A stretch of 64,000 nt of DNA from Bifidobacterium ruminantium DSM 6489 (GCF_000770925.1 NZ_JDTK01000017.1:1-64000), one strand, 5' to 3'; shown: positions 1 through 8,610, counted from the stretch's first letter. Notes: generated by a model not told the origin, from the sequence alone. A program made the numbers and translations.

Positions 1-721
1 AACGGCACACCAGCGCTTGACAAAACACACTTCAACTCCAGGCTGCCGGACAGGTGCCTGGAGCTCGGCGGGAAACCCCACCACGCCAGGGACGAGGAGG
101 AGGCGCTCCTGTTCGACGAGGACCGCGGGGCCCTGCTGCCCCTGCCCGCCAAGCGCTTCGACGTGGTCACGTGGAGGCGCATGAGGACCGACAAGTACGG
201 CATGGTCACGCTCGACGGCAGGCACCGCTACTCCACGGACGCGTCCCACGCGCGGAGCGACGTGCTCGTCGGCCTGCGCCCTCGAGATAGAGATCCTCGA
301 CGTGGAGGGAACCTGCCTGGCCGCGCATTCGAGGGCGTACGGCCAGGCCAGCACCAGCAGCGAGGACCCGTCCATGCAGTTGGCGATGCTGTGCAACAGG
401 CCGAACGCGTGGCGCAACAGCCTCGTGCGGCAGATGCTGCCCGACCCGTTGCGCGAATGGCTCGACCTGCAGGACGAGACGGCGAGGCGAGGCGCGTTGC
501 AGACCCTCAAACGCGTGGACAGGGAATCCGGCTGGGCCGACGCGGTCGAGGCGATGCTCACGGCCCTTGAATCGACCGGCGGGGTCGGCAGGGCCGACGT
601 CACGCTCCTCGCGGCCAGGCTCGCGGAGGGCGTGGAACGCGTCGAATACGAGGACGACAGGCCCGACCCGGGCGAATACGACATCGCCTTCACCACCACG
701 GACGCGGAAGGAGCGCAATGA
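1..721 (+). pseudogene. IstA transposase (IS21 family), C-terminal part, frameshifted
   Basis: The window opens inside an IS21-family IstA. Frame 1 reads the typical C-terminal beta-barrel region (ALLPLPAKRFDVV, then DKYGMVTLDGRHRYSTD) to about position 280. There the reading moves to frame 2 (LEIEILDVEGTCLAAHSRAYG) and continues to a stop at 719-721. Loss of two bases in a GC-rich run near 275-283 would explain the break. The catalytic DDE core lies outside the window. The stop overlaps the istB start (ATGA), the usual istAB coupling. Because of the frameshift this copy should not make a full transposase unless it is recoded or the break is a sequencing error. Confidence 0.8.
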
Positions 722-1524
722 TGGCCGCGAGGAAAGACGAGGGGCTCTACGCGAAGGCCAGGAGACTGTTCATATCCAAAGCGACGATGGACGATTTCAC
801 GGGCTGGGCCACGCCCCGGCAGACGGAGGCCGTGTCCAGGCTGTTCGACACGGAACTGGCCAACAGGGAACGCTCGAAACGCGAGCGTCTCCTGCGCCGC
901 GCCAGGTTCCCCGTCGTCAAGGGCCTGGACGGCTACGACTTCTCGAACGTGAGGCTCCCGGACGGGTACGCGCTCGACGGCCTGCTGGACCTGGACTTCG
1001 TGCCCCGCGCGCAGGACCTGGTGTTCTACGGCAAGACCGGCAGGGGCAAGACCCACCTCGCGATCGGCCTGGGCATGAGGGCCGTGGAACGGGGCCTGAA
1101 CGTGCGGTTCCACCAGACCGCGGAGCTCGTGCTCCAGCTCGGCAAGGCCAAACGCGACGGGAGCCTGGACGCGATGCCCGGGGACTTCGGCAGGGCCGAC
1201 CTGATCATCCTGGACGAGTTCGGCTACGTGCCGTTCGACATCGACGGGGCCCGTCTGCTCTACCAGATCATCGCGGGCAGTTACGAGAGGCGGAGCATCG
1301 TGTCCGCCACGAACATCGAGTCCGGCAAATGGGGCACGATATTCGCGGACGACAAGCTCGCTGCCGCGATCATCGACAGGATCGTGCACCACGGACGCCT
1401 GCTCGAGTTCACCGGGCAGAGCCGCCGCGTCAGCGAGGCGCTCATGTTCGGCAGGACTCCCGCGGGGACCGCGTCCGGGTCCAAGGAGAAGACAAAGGAA
1501 CCGGCCGGAGCGCTCCTTGACTAA
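718..1524 (+). CDS. istB: IS21-family helper ATPase IstB
   Basis: This is a 268-residue AAA+ ATPase of the IstB/DnaC type, which loads onto DNA and activates the IstA transposase. A Walker A motif (GKTGRGKTH, about residues 105-113) and a Walker B motif (DLIILDEFGYVPFD, about 161-174) are visible, followed by the conserved SATNIESGKWG and AAIIDRIVHHG blocks. Length is normal for IstB and the gene is open from start to stop. It overlaps the end of the broken istA by four bases. The element's right end seems to follow at about 1536-1572. With istA damaged, IstB could act only if another related element supplies IstA. Confidence 0.9.
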   Translation: MMAARKDEGLYAKARRLFISKATMDDFTGWATPRQTEAVSRLFDTELANRERSKRERLLRRARFPVVKGLDGYDFSNVRLPDGYALDGLLDLDFVPRAQDLVFYGKTGRGKTHLAIGLGMRAVERGLNVRFHQTAELVLQLGKAKRDGSLDAMPGDFGRADLIILDEFGYVPFDIDGARLLYQIIAGSYERRSIVSATNIESGKWGTIFADDKLAAAIIDRIVHHGRLLEFTGQSRRVSEALMFGRTPAGTASGSKEKTKEPAGALLD

Positions 1525-1535
1525 AACCGAAAATT

Positions 1536-1572
1536 TTTCGTGACTAATCACGAAACGCCAACTTGACTAAAT
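1536..1572. repeat. IS21 right end: hairpin plus 26-bp sequence repeated at 8244
   Basis: Just after istB there is a perfect inverted repeat with 8-base arms (TTTCGTGA, loop CTAA, TCACGAAA; 1536-1555). It runs into a 26-base sequence (1547-1572, ending in GCCAACTTGACTAAAT) that recurs exactly at 8244-8269. Position and structure fit the terminal inverted repeat of this IS21 type. The outer flank differs between the two copies. Confidence 0.6.
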
Positions 1573-1695
1573 GCAAACCACCGGAATCCCTCGTGACGCT
1601 TCGAAGGCGGAGGGAACGAGCCTCTTTTGGGAATCCCGGCCGACGGCCTCCACGCGCGCTGCTGGGCGTCTCGGATAATGAGACAGGACGGGGTT

Positions 1696-1707
1696 ATAAC
1701 GCGTTAT
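1696..1707. promoter_or_regulatory. Perfect palindrome upstream of the first ABC operon
   Basis: ATAACGCGTTAT is a perfect 12-base palindrome about 130 bases before the solute-binding protein gene at 1840, in a 315-base gene-free stretch. It may be an operator for the operon. No regulator gene lies next to it, so the cognate protein is unknown. The rest of 1573-1839 holds the presumed promoter and a purine-rich ribosome site (GAGAGGGAGAC) just before 1840. Confidence 0.35.
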
Positions 1708-1839
1708 CATCCGGCGTCAATTCGCGTTTCTGACACGTCCTATAAACAAAACATATGGCCGAGGATTTTACATCCCCCACTTTCCCGGCGTACCGTCCTA
1801 CGTCATATACGGTAACGCTTTCCGAAGAGAGGGAGACAA

Positions 1840-2685
1840 ATGAGAAGGAACAAACTGTTCACCACGGTGGTCGCGGCGCTTGTGGCGGTCGGCTCGTTGG
1901 GTGCGCTGGCCGGATGCGGCACCGCGAACGCGAAGGAATCCGACAACGGGGTCAAGACCGTTAAATTCGTTCTCGAGTCCCAGGATCCGCCGTACTCCTA
2001 CGCGGACAAGAACGGCAATCCGGCCGGTTTCGACCTCACCGTGCTTAAAGCCATCGACAAGAAGCTCGACAACTACAAGTTCGAATACAGCGTCGTCGAC
2101 TACCAGACCGCGTTGGTCGGAACCAAGCAGGGCAAGTACGACGCCCTGATCGGCGCGTTCTTCGAGACCCCCGCCCGAGCCAAGCAGTATCTGCTCTCCA
2201 AGCCGTACAACTATTTCTTCATGAACCTCATCGTCCCGGAGGACAGCAAGATCGAGAGTCTGGAGGATCTTGATGGCAAGACCCTCGACCCGATTGTTCC
2301 GACAGACGGACGTTACGTGGCCATTCAGAACTGGCTCAAGCGCAATCCCGATGTCAAGATTGAGGTTCCCACCGTCACCAACCAGGAGACCTTCCAGGAT
2401 ATGTTCAACGCGGTGCATGACGGCACTTACGACGCGGTCTATCTGTCCAAGGCGCAGTACGACGGCGTGGCCGACACGCTCGGATACAAGCTCAAGGTGA
2501 CCGATCCGGTGGACGCCGCGGGAACCGTGATCCTGTACAACAAGAAGAACGGCGAAGTTCAGAAGGCCATCGACGAGCAGATCGATGCCTTGATCAAGGA
2601 CGGCACTCTCGGCAAGATCAGTGAGAAGTACTTCAAGCAGGACAACTTCCAGAAGGCCCGCGAGCTTGGCGCCTTCAAGGACTGA
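1840..2685 (+). CDS. Amino-acid ABC transporter substrate-binding lipoprotein (family 3)
   Basis: A 281-residue extracellular solute-binding protein. A lipoprotein signal (positive MRRNK, hydrophobic stretch, LAGC lipobox with Cys26) anchors it outside the membrane. The mature part has the family 3 pattern: PPYSYADKNGNPAGFDLTVLKAI at the start of lobe 1 and late-lobe EKYFKQDN. The start has a strong GAGGGAG site 5 bases upstream. It leads an operon with two permeases, an ATC-hydrolase-family enzyme and an ATPase, all on the + strand with short gaps. Family 3 proteins bind polar amino acids, cystine or opines. The enzyme within the operon favours a sulfur amino acid or thiazoline ligand, but that is inference. 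Confidence 0.9.
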   Translation: MRRNKLFTTVVAALVAVGSLGALAGCGTANAKESDNGVKTVKFVLESQDPPYSYADKNGNPAGFDLTVLKAIDKKLDNYKFEYSVVDYQTALVGTKQGKYDALIGAFFETPARAKQYLLSKPYNYFFMNLIVPEDSKIESLEDLDGKTLDPIVPTDGRYVAIQNWLKRNPDVKIEVPTVTNQETFQDMFNAVHDGTYDAVYLSKAQYDGVADTLGYKLKVTDPVDAAGTVILYNKKNGEVQKAIDEQIDALIKDGTLGKISEKYFKQDNFQKARELGAFKD

Positions 2686-2709
2686 CCCGACGGAACGAGG
2701 TGAAACGTC

Positions 2710-3399
2710 ATGCCGTCCGACCTGTTGACGGGCGTGCTGCCCAGAATACTGCAGTACCTGCCGGCCACTTTGCTGTACTGGATCGTGCCGTCGGTGCTGG
2801 CCCTGTTCCTCGGCACACTGCTCTGCGTCGTCAGGGTCGGACGGCATAACATCCTCTACTGGCTCTGCACGGTGTTCATCTCGTTCTTCCGCGGCACCCC
2901 GGGGATTGTGCAGATTTACCTCGTGTTCTTCGGACTGCCGAAGGTGTTCTACCTCTTCGGATTGGACATCGACGACTGGGATCCCGGGGTGTTCTTCATC
3001 ATCGCGACGGCCCTGAATCTTTCGTGCTTCATCTGTGAGACGTTGAGGGGAGGCTATCTGGGCGTCGACAGGGGACAGATCGAGACGGGGCTGAGCATCG
3101 GCTACAACCGAGTCCAGAACTTCATCCACGTCATCGCCCCTCAGACACTCAAAGTCGCGGTCCTCAACCTGAAGAATCTCGAGATAGACGTGCTCAAGGA
3201 CACTTCGGTCGCCTACACGATTGGAGCCGTCGAGATCCTTGGTTCGGCCAAGGCGATCATATCCGCACAATACGGCACCGGACAGCTTTGGATACTAGGC
3301 CTCGTCGCGATTATCTACTTCGTGCTGTGCTCGTTGATAGAGGTCGGCTTCACCCTCGCCTCGCATCGCATGGAACGCTATGAAAGGAGGTATGCCTGA
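2710..3399 (+). CDS. Amino-acid ABC transporter permease (HisMQ type), first subunit
   Basis: A 229-residue inner-membrane permease with several hydrophobic helices. It carries the polar-amino-acid permease signatures FFRGTPGIVQIYLVFFG and, later, GYNRVQNFIHVIAPQTLKVA, the EAA loop that docks on the ATPase. The start follows the binding-protein gene by 24 bases with GAACGAGG upstream. Its TGA overlaps the ATG of the second permease by one base, implying translational coupling. It pairs with the next gene to make a heterodimeric channel. Confidence 0.9.
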   Translation: MPSDLLTGVLPRILQYLPATLLYWIVPSVLALFLGTLLCVVRVGRHNILYWLCTVFISFFRGTPGIVQIYLVFFGLPKVFYLFGLDIDDWDPGVFFIIATALNLSCFICETLRGGYLGVDRGQIETGLSIGYNRVQNFIHVIAPQTLKVAVLNLKNLEIDVLKDTSVAYTIGAVEILGSAKAIISAQYGTGQLWILGLVAIIYFVLCSLIEVGFTLASHRMERYERRYA

Positions 3400-4109
3400 T
3401 GGAACTCGACTATGATTTCATGGTCACGGACTTCCCCACCGTTTTGGCGGGATTGCCGAAGACCCTGATACTCACTTTTTGGTCGACGCTGTTCGCGCTG
3501 CTGATCGCCCTGATATTCGGATGCGTGATCCTGTCCAACGCCCCGGCGTTCAAACAGCTGGTGGTCGCCCTCAACACGTTCATCAAGGGCGTACCTCTTG
3601 CCGTGCAACTACTCTTCTGCTATTACGCGGTCCCGTTCGTGGCAAAATGGCTCGGTTCCATCGGCATCTATGACTTCAATCCACGGCACATCCCGTATTT
3701 CCCCGCGGCGGTAGTGGCGATAGCCTGCAATTTCGGCGCCTACATAACCGACGTGGTCGTCTCGTCGGTCAAGGCCGTGGACCGAGGCCAGATCGAAAGC
3801 GCGCAGTCCGTCGGCATGACTGGACTGCAGACGGCTCTGCACGTCATTGTCCCGCAGGCGGTTGTGATATCGCTGCCAAGCATGACCAACTACTTCATCT
3901 GGTTGTTGAAGGGCACGAGCCTGGCCTCGTTGATCAACGTGACCGAAATGCTCATCACCGCGCAGATCAGTGCCGCCGACGGATACCAGTACTTAGAGGC
4001 ATACATCGATGCGGCGCTGATTTACTGGGTCGTGTGCGCGGCCATCGAATTTGGGTCGGAACGACTCTTCAAACGCGTGGGATTCTTCCTGAAGCCGGCA
4101 CGCGCGTAA
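3399..4109 (+). CDS. Amino-acid ABC transporter permease (HisMQ type), second subunit
   Basis: A 236-residue permease with the family signature TFIKGVPLAVQLLFCYYAVPF and an EAA-type loop, ESAQSVGMTGLQTALHVIVPQAV. It overlaps the preceding permease by one base and is preceded by GAAAGGAGG, so it is tightly coupled. The two permeases are clearly diverged from each other, as in cystine and histidine-type importers that use two different membrane subunits. It ends 53 bases before the ATC-hydrolase-family gene. Confidence 0.9.
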   Translation: MELDYDFMVTDFPTVLAGLPKTLILTFWSTLFALLIALIFGCVILSNAPAFKQLVVALNTFIKGVPLAVQLLFCYYAVPFVAKWLGSIGIYDFNPRHIPYFPAAVVAIACNFGAYITDVVVSSVKAVDRGQIESAQSVGMTGLQTALHVIVPQAVVISLPSMTNYFIWLLKGTSLASLINVTEMLITAQISAADGYQYLEAYIDAALIYWVVCAAIEFGSERLFKRVGFFLKPARA

Positions 4110-4162
4110 ATATTGGACATTCAGACAGAACAATCAAACAAACCCAAGGAAGAAGGCCGATC

Positions 4163-4660
4163 ATGGCATTCGAAAACAACACTCCTCATCTGCGCAACAA
4201 GACCGTCGACGCCACAAGAGAGATCTCGGAACGCCGCGCGGCGACCATCAGCAGGATGGTGGACGAGGCCGCGAAGCGAGGCCTCGACGACGAATTCGCG
4301 TACGATGCGGTAGCCGATTACGGAAGGGACAACGCCAAGGAATTCCGCAAGACCCTGAAAGATCCCGATTCATTCCAAGAGTTCATCGACAATTTCGGCA
4401 CCGACCACAACCGTGAGATTTACGAGATGGAAACGGTCAAGAAGACCGACGACGAGCTCGAGATCGACTTCCACTACTGCCCGTACGTCACCCAGTGGGT
4501 ACGCCAAGGAAAGAATCCGCAGCAAATTGCCCGCTTGTGCGAGATTGCTATGGCTGGCGACCACGCCTTCGCGGCCCAGTTCCCACATGTGAAGTTCTCC
4601 CTCGAAGGCACCATCGCAGACGGCAAGCCGGTATGTGTGTTGCGTTTCAAGAAGCAGTGA
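4163..4660 (+). CDS. L-2-amino-thiazoline-4-carboxylate (ATC) hydrolase family protein
   Basis: A 165-residue soluble protein. The C-terminal half matches the ATC hydrolase family as I know it: DFHYCPYVTQWVRQG, then ARLCEIAMAGDHAFAAQFP and a closing FSLEGTIADGKPVCVLRF. Conserved Cys and His residues in the YCP and LCE...GDH motifs are present. Family members open the ring of 2-amino-thiazoline-4-carboxylate on the way to L-cysteine, though most are untested. The chosen ATG has AAGGAAGAAGG upstream. It sits between the second permease and the ATPase, 15 bases before the latter, so it should be co-expressed with uptake. The substrate is inferred from family and context only. Confidence 0.75.
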   Translation: MAFENNTPHLRNKTVDATREISERRAATISRMVDEAAKRGLDDEFAYDAVADYGRDNAKEFRKTLKDPDSFQEFIDNFGTDHNREIYEMETVKKTDDELEIDFHYCPYVTQWVRQGKNPQQIARLCEIAMAGDHAFAAQFPHVKFSLEGTIADGKPVCVLRFKKQ

Positions 4661-4675
4661 AAGGAAACAGGCTGT

Positions 4676-5443
4676 ATGACTGGACATGATACCGGCGAAA
4701 CGGTCGTTTCGCTGAAGGGAATCCGCAAGTCCTTTTCCGGGAACGAGATCCTCAAAGGCGTGGATCTGGAGGTGCGCAAAGGTGAGGTGCTGTCCATCCT
4801 TGGACCAAGCGGCTCCGGTAAGACCACGCTCCTGCGCTGCGTGAATGCCTTGGAAAGACCGGACGCCGGTATCGTCCGCGTCGATGGAACCACCATCGAT
4901 TTCAGCGGCAAAGTGCCGAACAAGCAGATACTCGAACTACGCCGCAAGACCGCGATGGTGTTCCAGAACTACAATCTGTTCAAGAACAAGACGGTTCTGG
5001 ACAACGTCACACAAGGTCTGACCGTCGTGCGTGGCGTCGCCAAGAACGAAGCCAGGGAAAGAGCGTTGAAGGCCCTGTCAAGCGTCGGGATGGACGGGTA
5101 TGAGGACAGGTATCCGGTGCAGCTGTCCGGAGGACAGCAGCAGCGCGTCTCCATCGCTCGCGCTCTCGCGATTCGCCCGGACGTGATTCTGCTGGATGAA
5201 CCCACTTCAGCCCTTGATCCCGAACTCGTCAGCGACGTCAACGATGTCATCACAAAAGTCGCCGGCACCGGTGTCACGATGATCCTTGTGACCCATGAAA
5301 TCCGTTTTGCAAGGAATGTAGCGTCACGGGTCGTTTTCGTGGAACAAGGTAACATCATCGAGGAGGGAACCCCCGAACAGGTCATCGATAATCCCCAGTC
5401 ACCCCGAATCAAGGAATTTCTCAGCAAGATGATGGCGAAATGA
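4676..5443 (+). CDS. Amino-acid ABC transporter ATP-binding protein
   Basis: A 255-residue ABC ATPase of the polar-amino-acid class. It shows Walker A (GPSGSGKTT), the Q-loop (MVFQNYNLFKNKT), the signature LSGGQQQR, Walker B (VILLDEPTSALDPE) and the switch His (LVTHEI). It ends the operon that starts at 1840 and powers the two permeases. A strong hairpin follows at 5465-5501. The ATPase resembles those of cystine importers, in keeping with the ATC-hydrolase gene next door. Confidence 0.93.
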   Translation: MTGHDTGETVVSLKGIRKSFSGNEILKGVDLEVRKGEVLSILGPSGSGKTTLLRCVNALERPDAGIVRVDGTTIDFSGKVPNKQILELRRKTAMVFQNYNLFKNKTVLDNVTQGLTVVRGVAKNEARERALKALSSVGMDGYEDRYPVQLSGGQQQRVSIARALAIRPDVILLDEPTSALDPELVSDVNDVITKVAGTGVTMILVTHEIRFARNVASRVVFVEQGNIIEEGTPEQVIDNPQSPRIKEFLSKMMAK

Positions 5444-5464
5444 CTTCCGACACGGGCAACGACC

Positions 5465-5501
5465 AAGCACGCCCCCGAATGGTTCATGCGGGGGCGTGCT
5501 T
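5465..5501. terminator. Bidirectional rho-independent terminator
   Basis: A perfect 13-bp stem (AAGCACGCCCCCG / CGGGGGCGTGCTT) with an 11-base loop lies between the ABC operon (+) and the convergent opine-dehydrogenase gene (-). It can end transcription from both sides. Confidence 0.85.
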
Positions 5502-5552
5502 GTCTTTACCGCTCCTGTCCCACGGCCAATGGCGATGTGGAACAGGATCCCA

Positions 5553-6614
5553 TCACCTCAATGTCTCGACCATTCCCATGTCGAATGATGGTCCGGCGAA
5601 CGATTCGCCGAAATACATGCCGTAGATCGCGGACAGGGCCTCGCATGCGGGCACCCGCACATCCAGCAGACGCCCGAGTTCGACCAGCGGGCTGATGCCG
5701 AAGGGCACGTCCTCGTGGATAAACCGGTGCGAGACGTCCATCGGACCATGGACGTTCGTATACACCGGATTGTTCGAGAAGAGTTCCCGCAACGTCGCAT
5801 AATGGCGTCCCCAGAACCTGTTGAGCTGCCTGACGATCGGGGTGTATCCGCATCCAAGCGCCTCCGCCAGGGATTCACGCTCGGCGTCGACGGCCAGGAT
5901 GAGCCCCTCCGCTCTTTCCGTGAACCCGTCCACCAGCATCCTGTAGGAGGCGCCTTCCTCGATCCTCGTCATGTTCAGAAGGCACAGCGGGGCATGAATG
6001 ATCGGATTGGGGGCAGCCAGGGAAGTGGCGAAGACGGACGCGTCATGGTGCACCTCACCGTACACGGTCCGCAGGAAGGAATCGATGACATGATCCACGT
6101 CATGGTCGGTCGCGTATGCGACCTCGATGGACGACTTGACGCCACTGACATGGACCGACACCGGAGAATCGCCGGTCCCGTCGAACGACGCCTGCGCCAC
6201 ATACGGCATCCCGGCCGCCTCGGCGATGGTCACGTCTTCCGGAACAACGTATTCCTCAGAGAAAGCCTGGTACGCCTCGTACGCGCCCCAATTGCCGTTG
6301 AATACGAGAATCCGCAAAGGCCGGCGAAGCGATTCCCGCCAGGCGCGTCTTATCGTTTCGAAGATTGCGCGGTGCGCGTTCGCCCACGCGCACACGATTA
6401 CAAGATCGGCACCGGCCAGGACCTGAACGGCATCGTCGCTCGCCGGTATGTTCCAAGAACCATCCAGCACGCCAGTCGACCTGACCGCATGCGATTGGAT
6501 TGTCCGCGCCTTACCGGTGTTACGCGTGTACAGCATCGGCTCGAAGCCAAGGGACGAAAGATGGATCGCCGTGGCCAATCCCGTGTTTCCCGCTGAGAAT
6601 ACCACTACCTTCAT
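5553..6614 (-). CDS. Opine (octopine/nopaline) dehydrogenase family protein
   Basis: A 353-residue NAD(P)-dependent dehydrogenase. The N terminus is a Rossmann fold (MKVVVFSAGNTGLATAIHLSSLGF). The C-terminal part has the octopine dehydrogenase features APNPIIHAPLCLLN and a conserved DVPFGISPLVELGRLL segment. These enzymes join an amino acid to a 2-oxo acid by reductive condensation, or run the reverse reaction and release the amino acid. The start has AAGGAAACGC upstream. It converges on the ABC operon and shares its terminator, so it has its own promoter in 6615-6900. Proximity suggests it acts on the imported compound, but it is not in the same transcript. Confidence 0.8.
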   Translation of the reverse strand: MKVVVFSAGNTGLATAIHLSSLGFEPMLYTRNTGKARTIQSHAVRSTGVLDGSWNIPASDDAVQVLAGADLVIVCAWANAHRAIFETIRRAWRESLRRPLRILVFNGNWGAYEAYQAFSEEYVVPEDVTIAEAAGMPYVAQASFDGTGDSPVSVHVSGVKSSIEVAYATDHDVDHVIDSFLRTVYGEVHHDASVFATSLAAPNPIIHAPLCLLNMTRIEEGASYRMLVDGFTERAEGLILAVDAERESLAEALGCGYTPIVRQLNRFWGRHYATLRELFSNNPVYTNVHGPMDVSHRFIHEDVPFGISPLVELGRLLDVRVPACEALSAIYGMYFGESFAGPSFDMGMVETLR

Positions 6615-6908
6615 TGCGTTTCCTTCTTACTGTGAGACAATCAAAACCAATGGTATGTAGAAGGAAGCAGGGAAAACGCTTCGTCCGTTATACAAATTCC
6701 ATATAAGGTATCACAGATACGAATCGCAACATCAGGCTCATGCTACCGACAGGGGGACGCTGACCAGTCTCAAATACAGAGCAACACGAGGCCATGACAT
6801 GCAATTTGTCAGGAAGCCGCTACTATAGTCATACCACGTTTCAGCCTCGGCTCACGTATCCCATAGGCGGATGCTTCCTCCCATTGCGAATTCCAACACC
6901 GCATGGAA
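6615..6908. other. Upstream region of the opine dehydrogenase gene
   Basis: No credible gene was found here. The segment is AT-richer than its surroundings and must hold the leftward promoter. TATACAAATTCCATATAAGG near 6689-6708 could contribute -10-like elements. No clear operator stands out. Confidence 0.3.
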
Positions 6909-7110
6909 TCATTTGATGATGCACAATCCTCCTCCAGAGATGCTGACTCTCCTAGCTTTTAGCAGTCCGTGGATTGCCTCCTCGAGGGCGTCATGTATCT
7001 TGTTGCTGAAACTCGTGAAACCATAAATCAGGTAGGCTTCGTCAAACAGCGAAAGGCCAAAAAAGACCGTCACGGAATCCAAGGAGCCATCCGCCAAGCC
7101 GACCGTGGTC
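6909..7110 (-). pseudogene. C-terminal fragment of an unidentified gene
   Basis: On the - strand an open frame reads VGLADGSLDSVTVFFGLSLF, then DEAYLIYGFTSFSNKIHD and ALEEAIHGLLKA to a stop at 6909. It looks like the tail of a real protein, cut off where the IS3-family sequence begins near 7105. I do not recognise the family; a regulator is one possibility given the opine gene downstream on the same strand. No start codon is preserved inside the non-IS part. Confidence 0.35.
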
Positions 7111-8194
7111 CCAAACATGTCGGATGTGGCCGGCCTGGCGGACGCGCTGGCGTCGATGGAGAGGAGACTGGCGGAGATGCAGGCCCGCCTGGACGAGCTG
7201 GACGCCGGCATCGAGGCCAGACGGCGGACCGAACGCGAGCTCGACATCCAGATCGCGATCCGGAAGGGCACGTTGGAACTGTTGGGAAAAGAGCCGGGCG
7301 CAGCCCCGGAAAACCCGGCCAGCCGCGAGAAGACCCTCCTCGTCAAGACCGCTGGCGAGACGATGGGCGTGACGGCCAGGAGCCTGCTGCCCGTAGTGGG
7401 CATCGCGCGCAGCGCGTACCACTACCAGCTCGCCGCCATGAAACGGCCCGACAAGGACGCGCCGCTGCTGGAGCTCGTGCGCGAGGCGTTCGGGAACGGC
7501 GAACGCAGGCACGGATACAAACGCGTCCATCTGGAGCTGAAGAGCATGGGGATACGGGTGTCGGCGAAACGGGTCATGAGGCTCATGGCCAAGCATAGCC
7601 TGGTGCCCCTGTTCAAGAGCGCGAAACGGTACAGCTCGTACAAGGGCGAGCTGACCAAGGCGCCGAGGAACCTGGCGGACCGCGATTTCCACGCCGAGAG
7701 GCCGAACATGCTGTGGGTCACGGACCTGACTGAGTTCTCCATCCCCGCGGGCAAGGTCTACCTGTCGCCGGTCATCGACTGCTACGACGGCATGCCGGTG
7801 GCGTGGACGATCGGCACGAGCCCGAACGCCGCGCTGGCCAACCAGATGCTTTTGGACGCGTGCTCCACGCTCAAGGACGGAGAGAAGCCGGTCATCCATA
7901 GCGACCGTGGCTGCCACTATAGGTGGCCGGAATGGATCCGCATCTGCAAGGAGCATGATCTGACGCGTTTCATGAGCGCGAAGGGCTGCTCACCGGACAA
8001 CGCCGCCGCCGAGGGGTTCTTCGGCAGGCTCAAGCAGGAGTTCTTCCACAAGCGCAGCTTCAGGGGCGTGTCGATGAACGGGTTCATCGGCATGCTGGAC
8101 GACTACATGGTCTGATACCGGGACAAGAGGATCAAGACGGAGTCCGGACATGGGCATCATGGACCGGCGCAGGATGCTGGGTCTTGTGGCATGA
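7105..8194 (+). pseudogene. IS3-family transposase OrfB, truncated by a nonsense codon and a frameshift
   Basis: An OrfB-type DDE transposase with an N-terminal coiled-coil region (MERRLAEMQARLDELDAG) and the rve core: DRDFHAERPNMLWVTDLT (first Asp), PVIHSDRGCHY (second Asp), SAKGCSPDNAAAEGFFGRLK (Glu). The frame stops with TGA at 8113 where family members have Trp (MLDDYMV-stop-YRDKRIKTE). A frameshift follows, then the usual tail MGIMDRRRMLGLVA ends at 8194. No OrfA precedes it, so the 5' part of the element is missing. The truncated protein still holds all catalytic residues. Confidence 0.8.
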
Positions 8195-8243
8195 TTGGTG
8201 GTGATGGAATCAACGACGAGTCCAACAAAACGGCACCAGTCCC

Positions 8244-8269
8244 ATCACGAAACGCCAACTTGACTAAAT
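8244..8269. repeat. Second copy of the 26-bp IS21 end sequence
   Basis: It matches 1547-1572 exactly over 26 bases, but without the left arm of the hairpin and without an adjacent istB. It lies 50 bases after the IS3 remnant. The two direct copies bracket the ABC transporter and opine-dehydrogenase block. Confidence 0.6.
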
Positions 8270-8319
8270 ACAGCACGGCGAATCCTAAGGACGCCGAACG
8301 GGACGACGATGTGGCGTAG

Positions 8320-8487
8320 CTGCCTACCTCGCCGGACTGGTGGGTGCGTGTGTGCCTGCTCATCGGCGGCGTGCTGCTGTTCCTCGTATTGGCGTCCTTG
8401 GCATGGTGGAAACGGCGCGTGTCACGCTCCGTGACGTTCGTCCCGCGTCATTCACGGCGCCACGGTCCGCCACGAAAACGGTCGTGA
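8320..8487 (+). pseudogene. Fragment of a small membrane protein (C-terminal TM segment)
   Basis: This frame reads SPDWWVRVCLLIGGVLLFLV, then LASLAWWKRRVSRSV and a basic tail to TGA at 8485. It is one clear transmembrane helix with positive residues after it. The same frame upstream (NPKDAERDDDVA) ends at TAG 8317, so the gene is either interrupted or a remnant whose 5' part was lost when the IS material arrived. Function unknown. Confidence 0.35.
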
Positions 8488-8610
8488 CGGACCGTGGCGT
8501 TGCCGGATCCCGACGACGTACGGCCTTCCGTTCCGGTCTCCGGGCCTGAGCGGGAAATCCGCGGATCGCGTGGTGCCACCATGCCCGGCGGACGGACGGC
8601 TTCGCCGTCC

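Noticed and set aside
1798..3270. Long - strand open frame (490 codons) opposite the first ABC operon
   Set aside because: It is antisense to a convincing lipoprotein and permease and has the composition of a high-GC shadow frame (His, Arg, Val, Asp rich); no motif or ribosome site.
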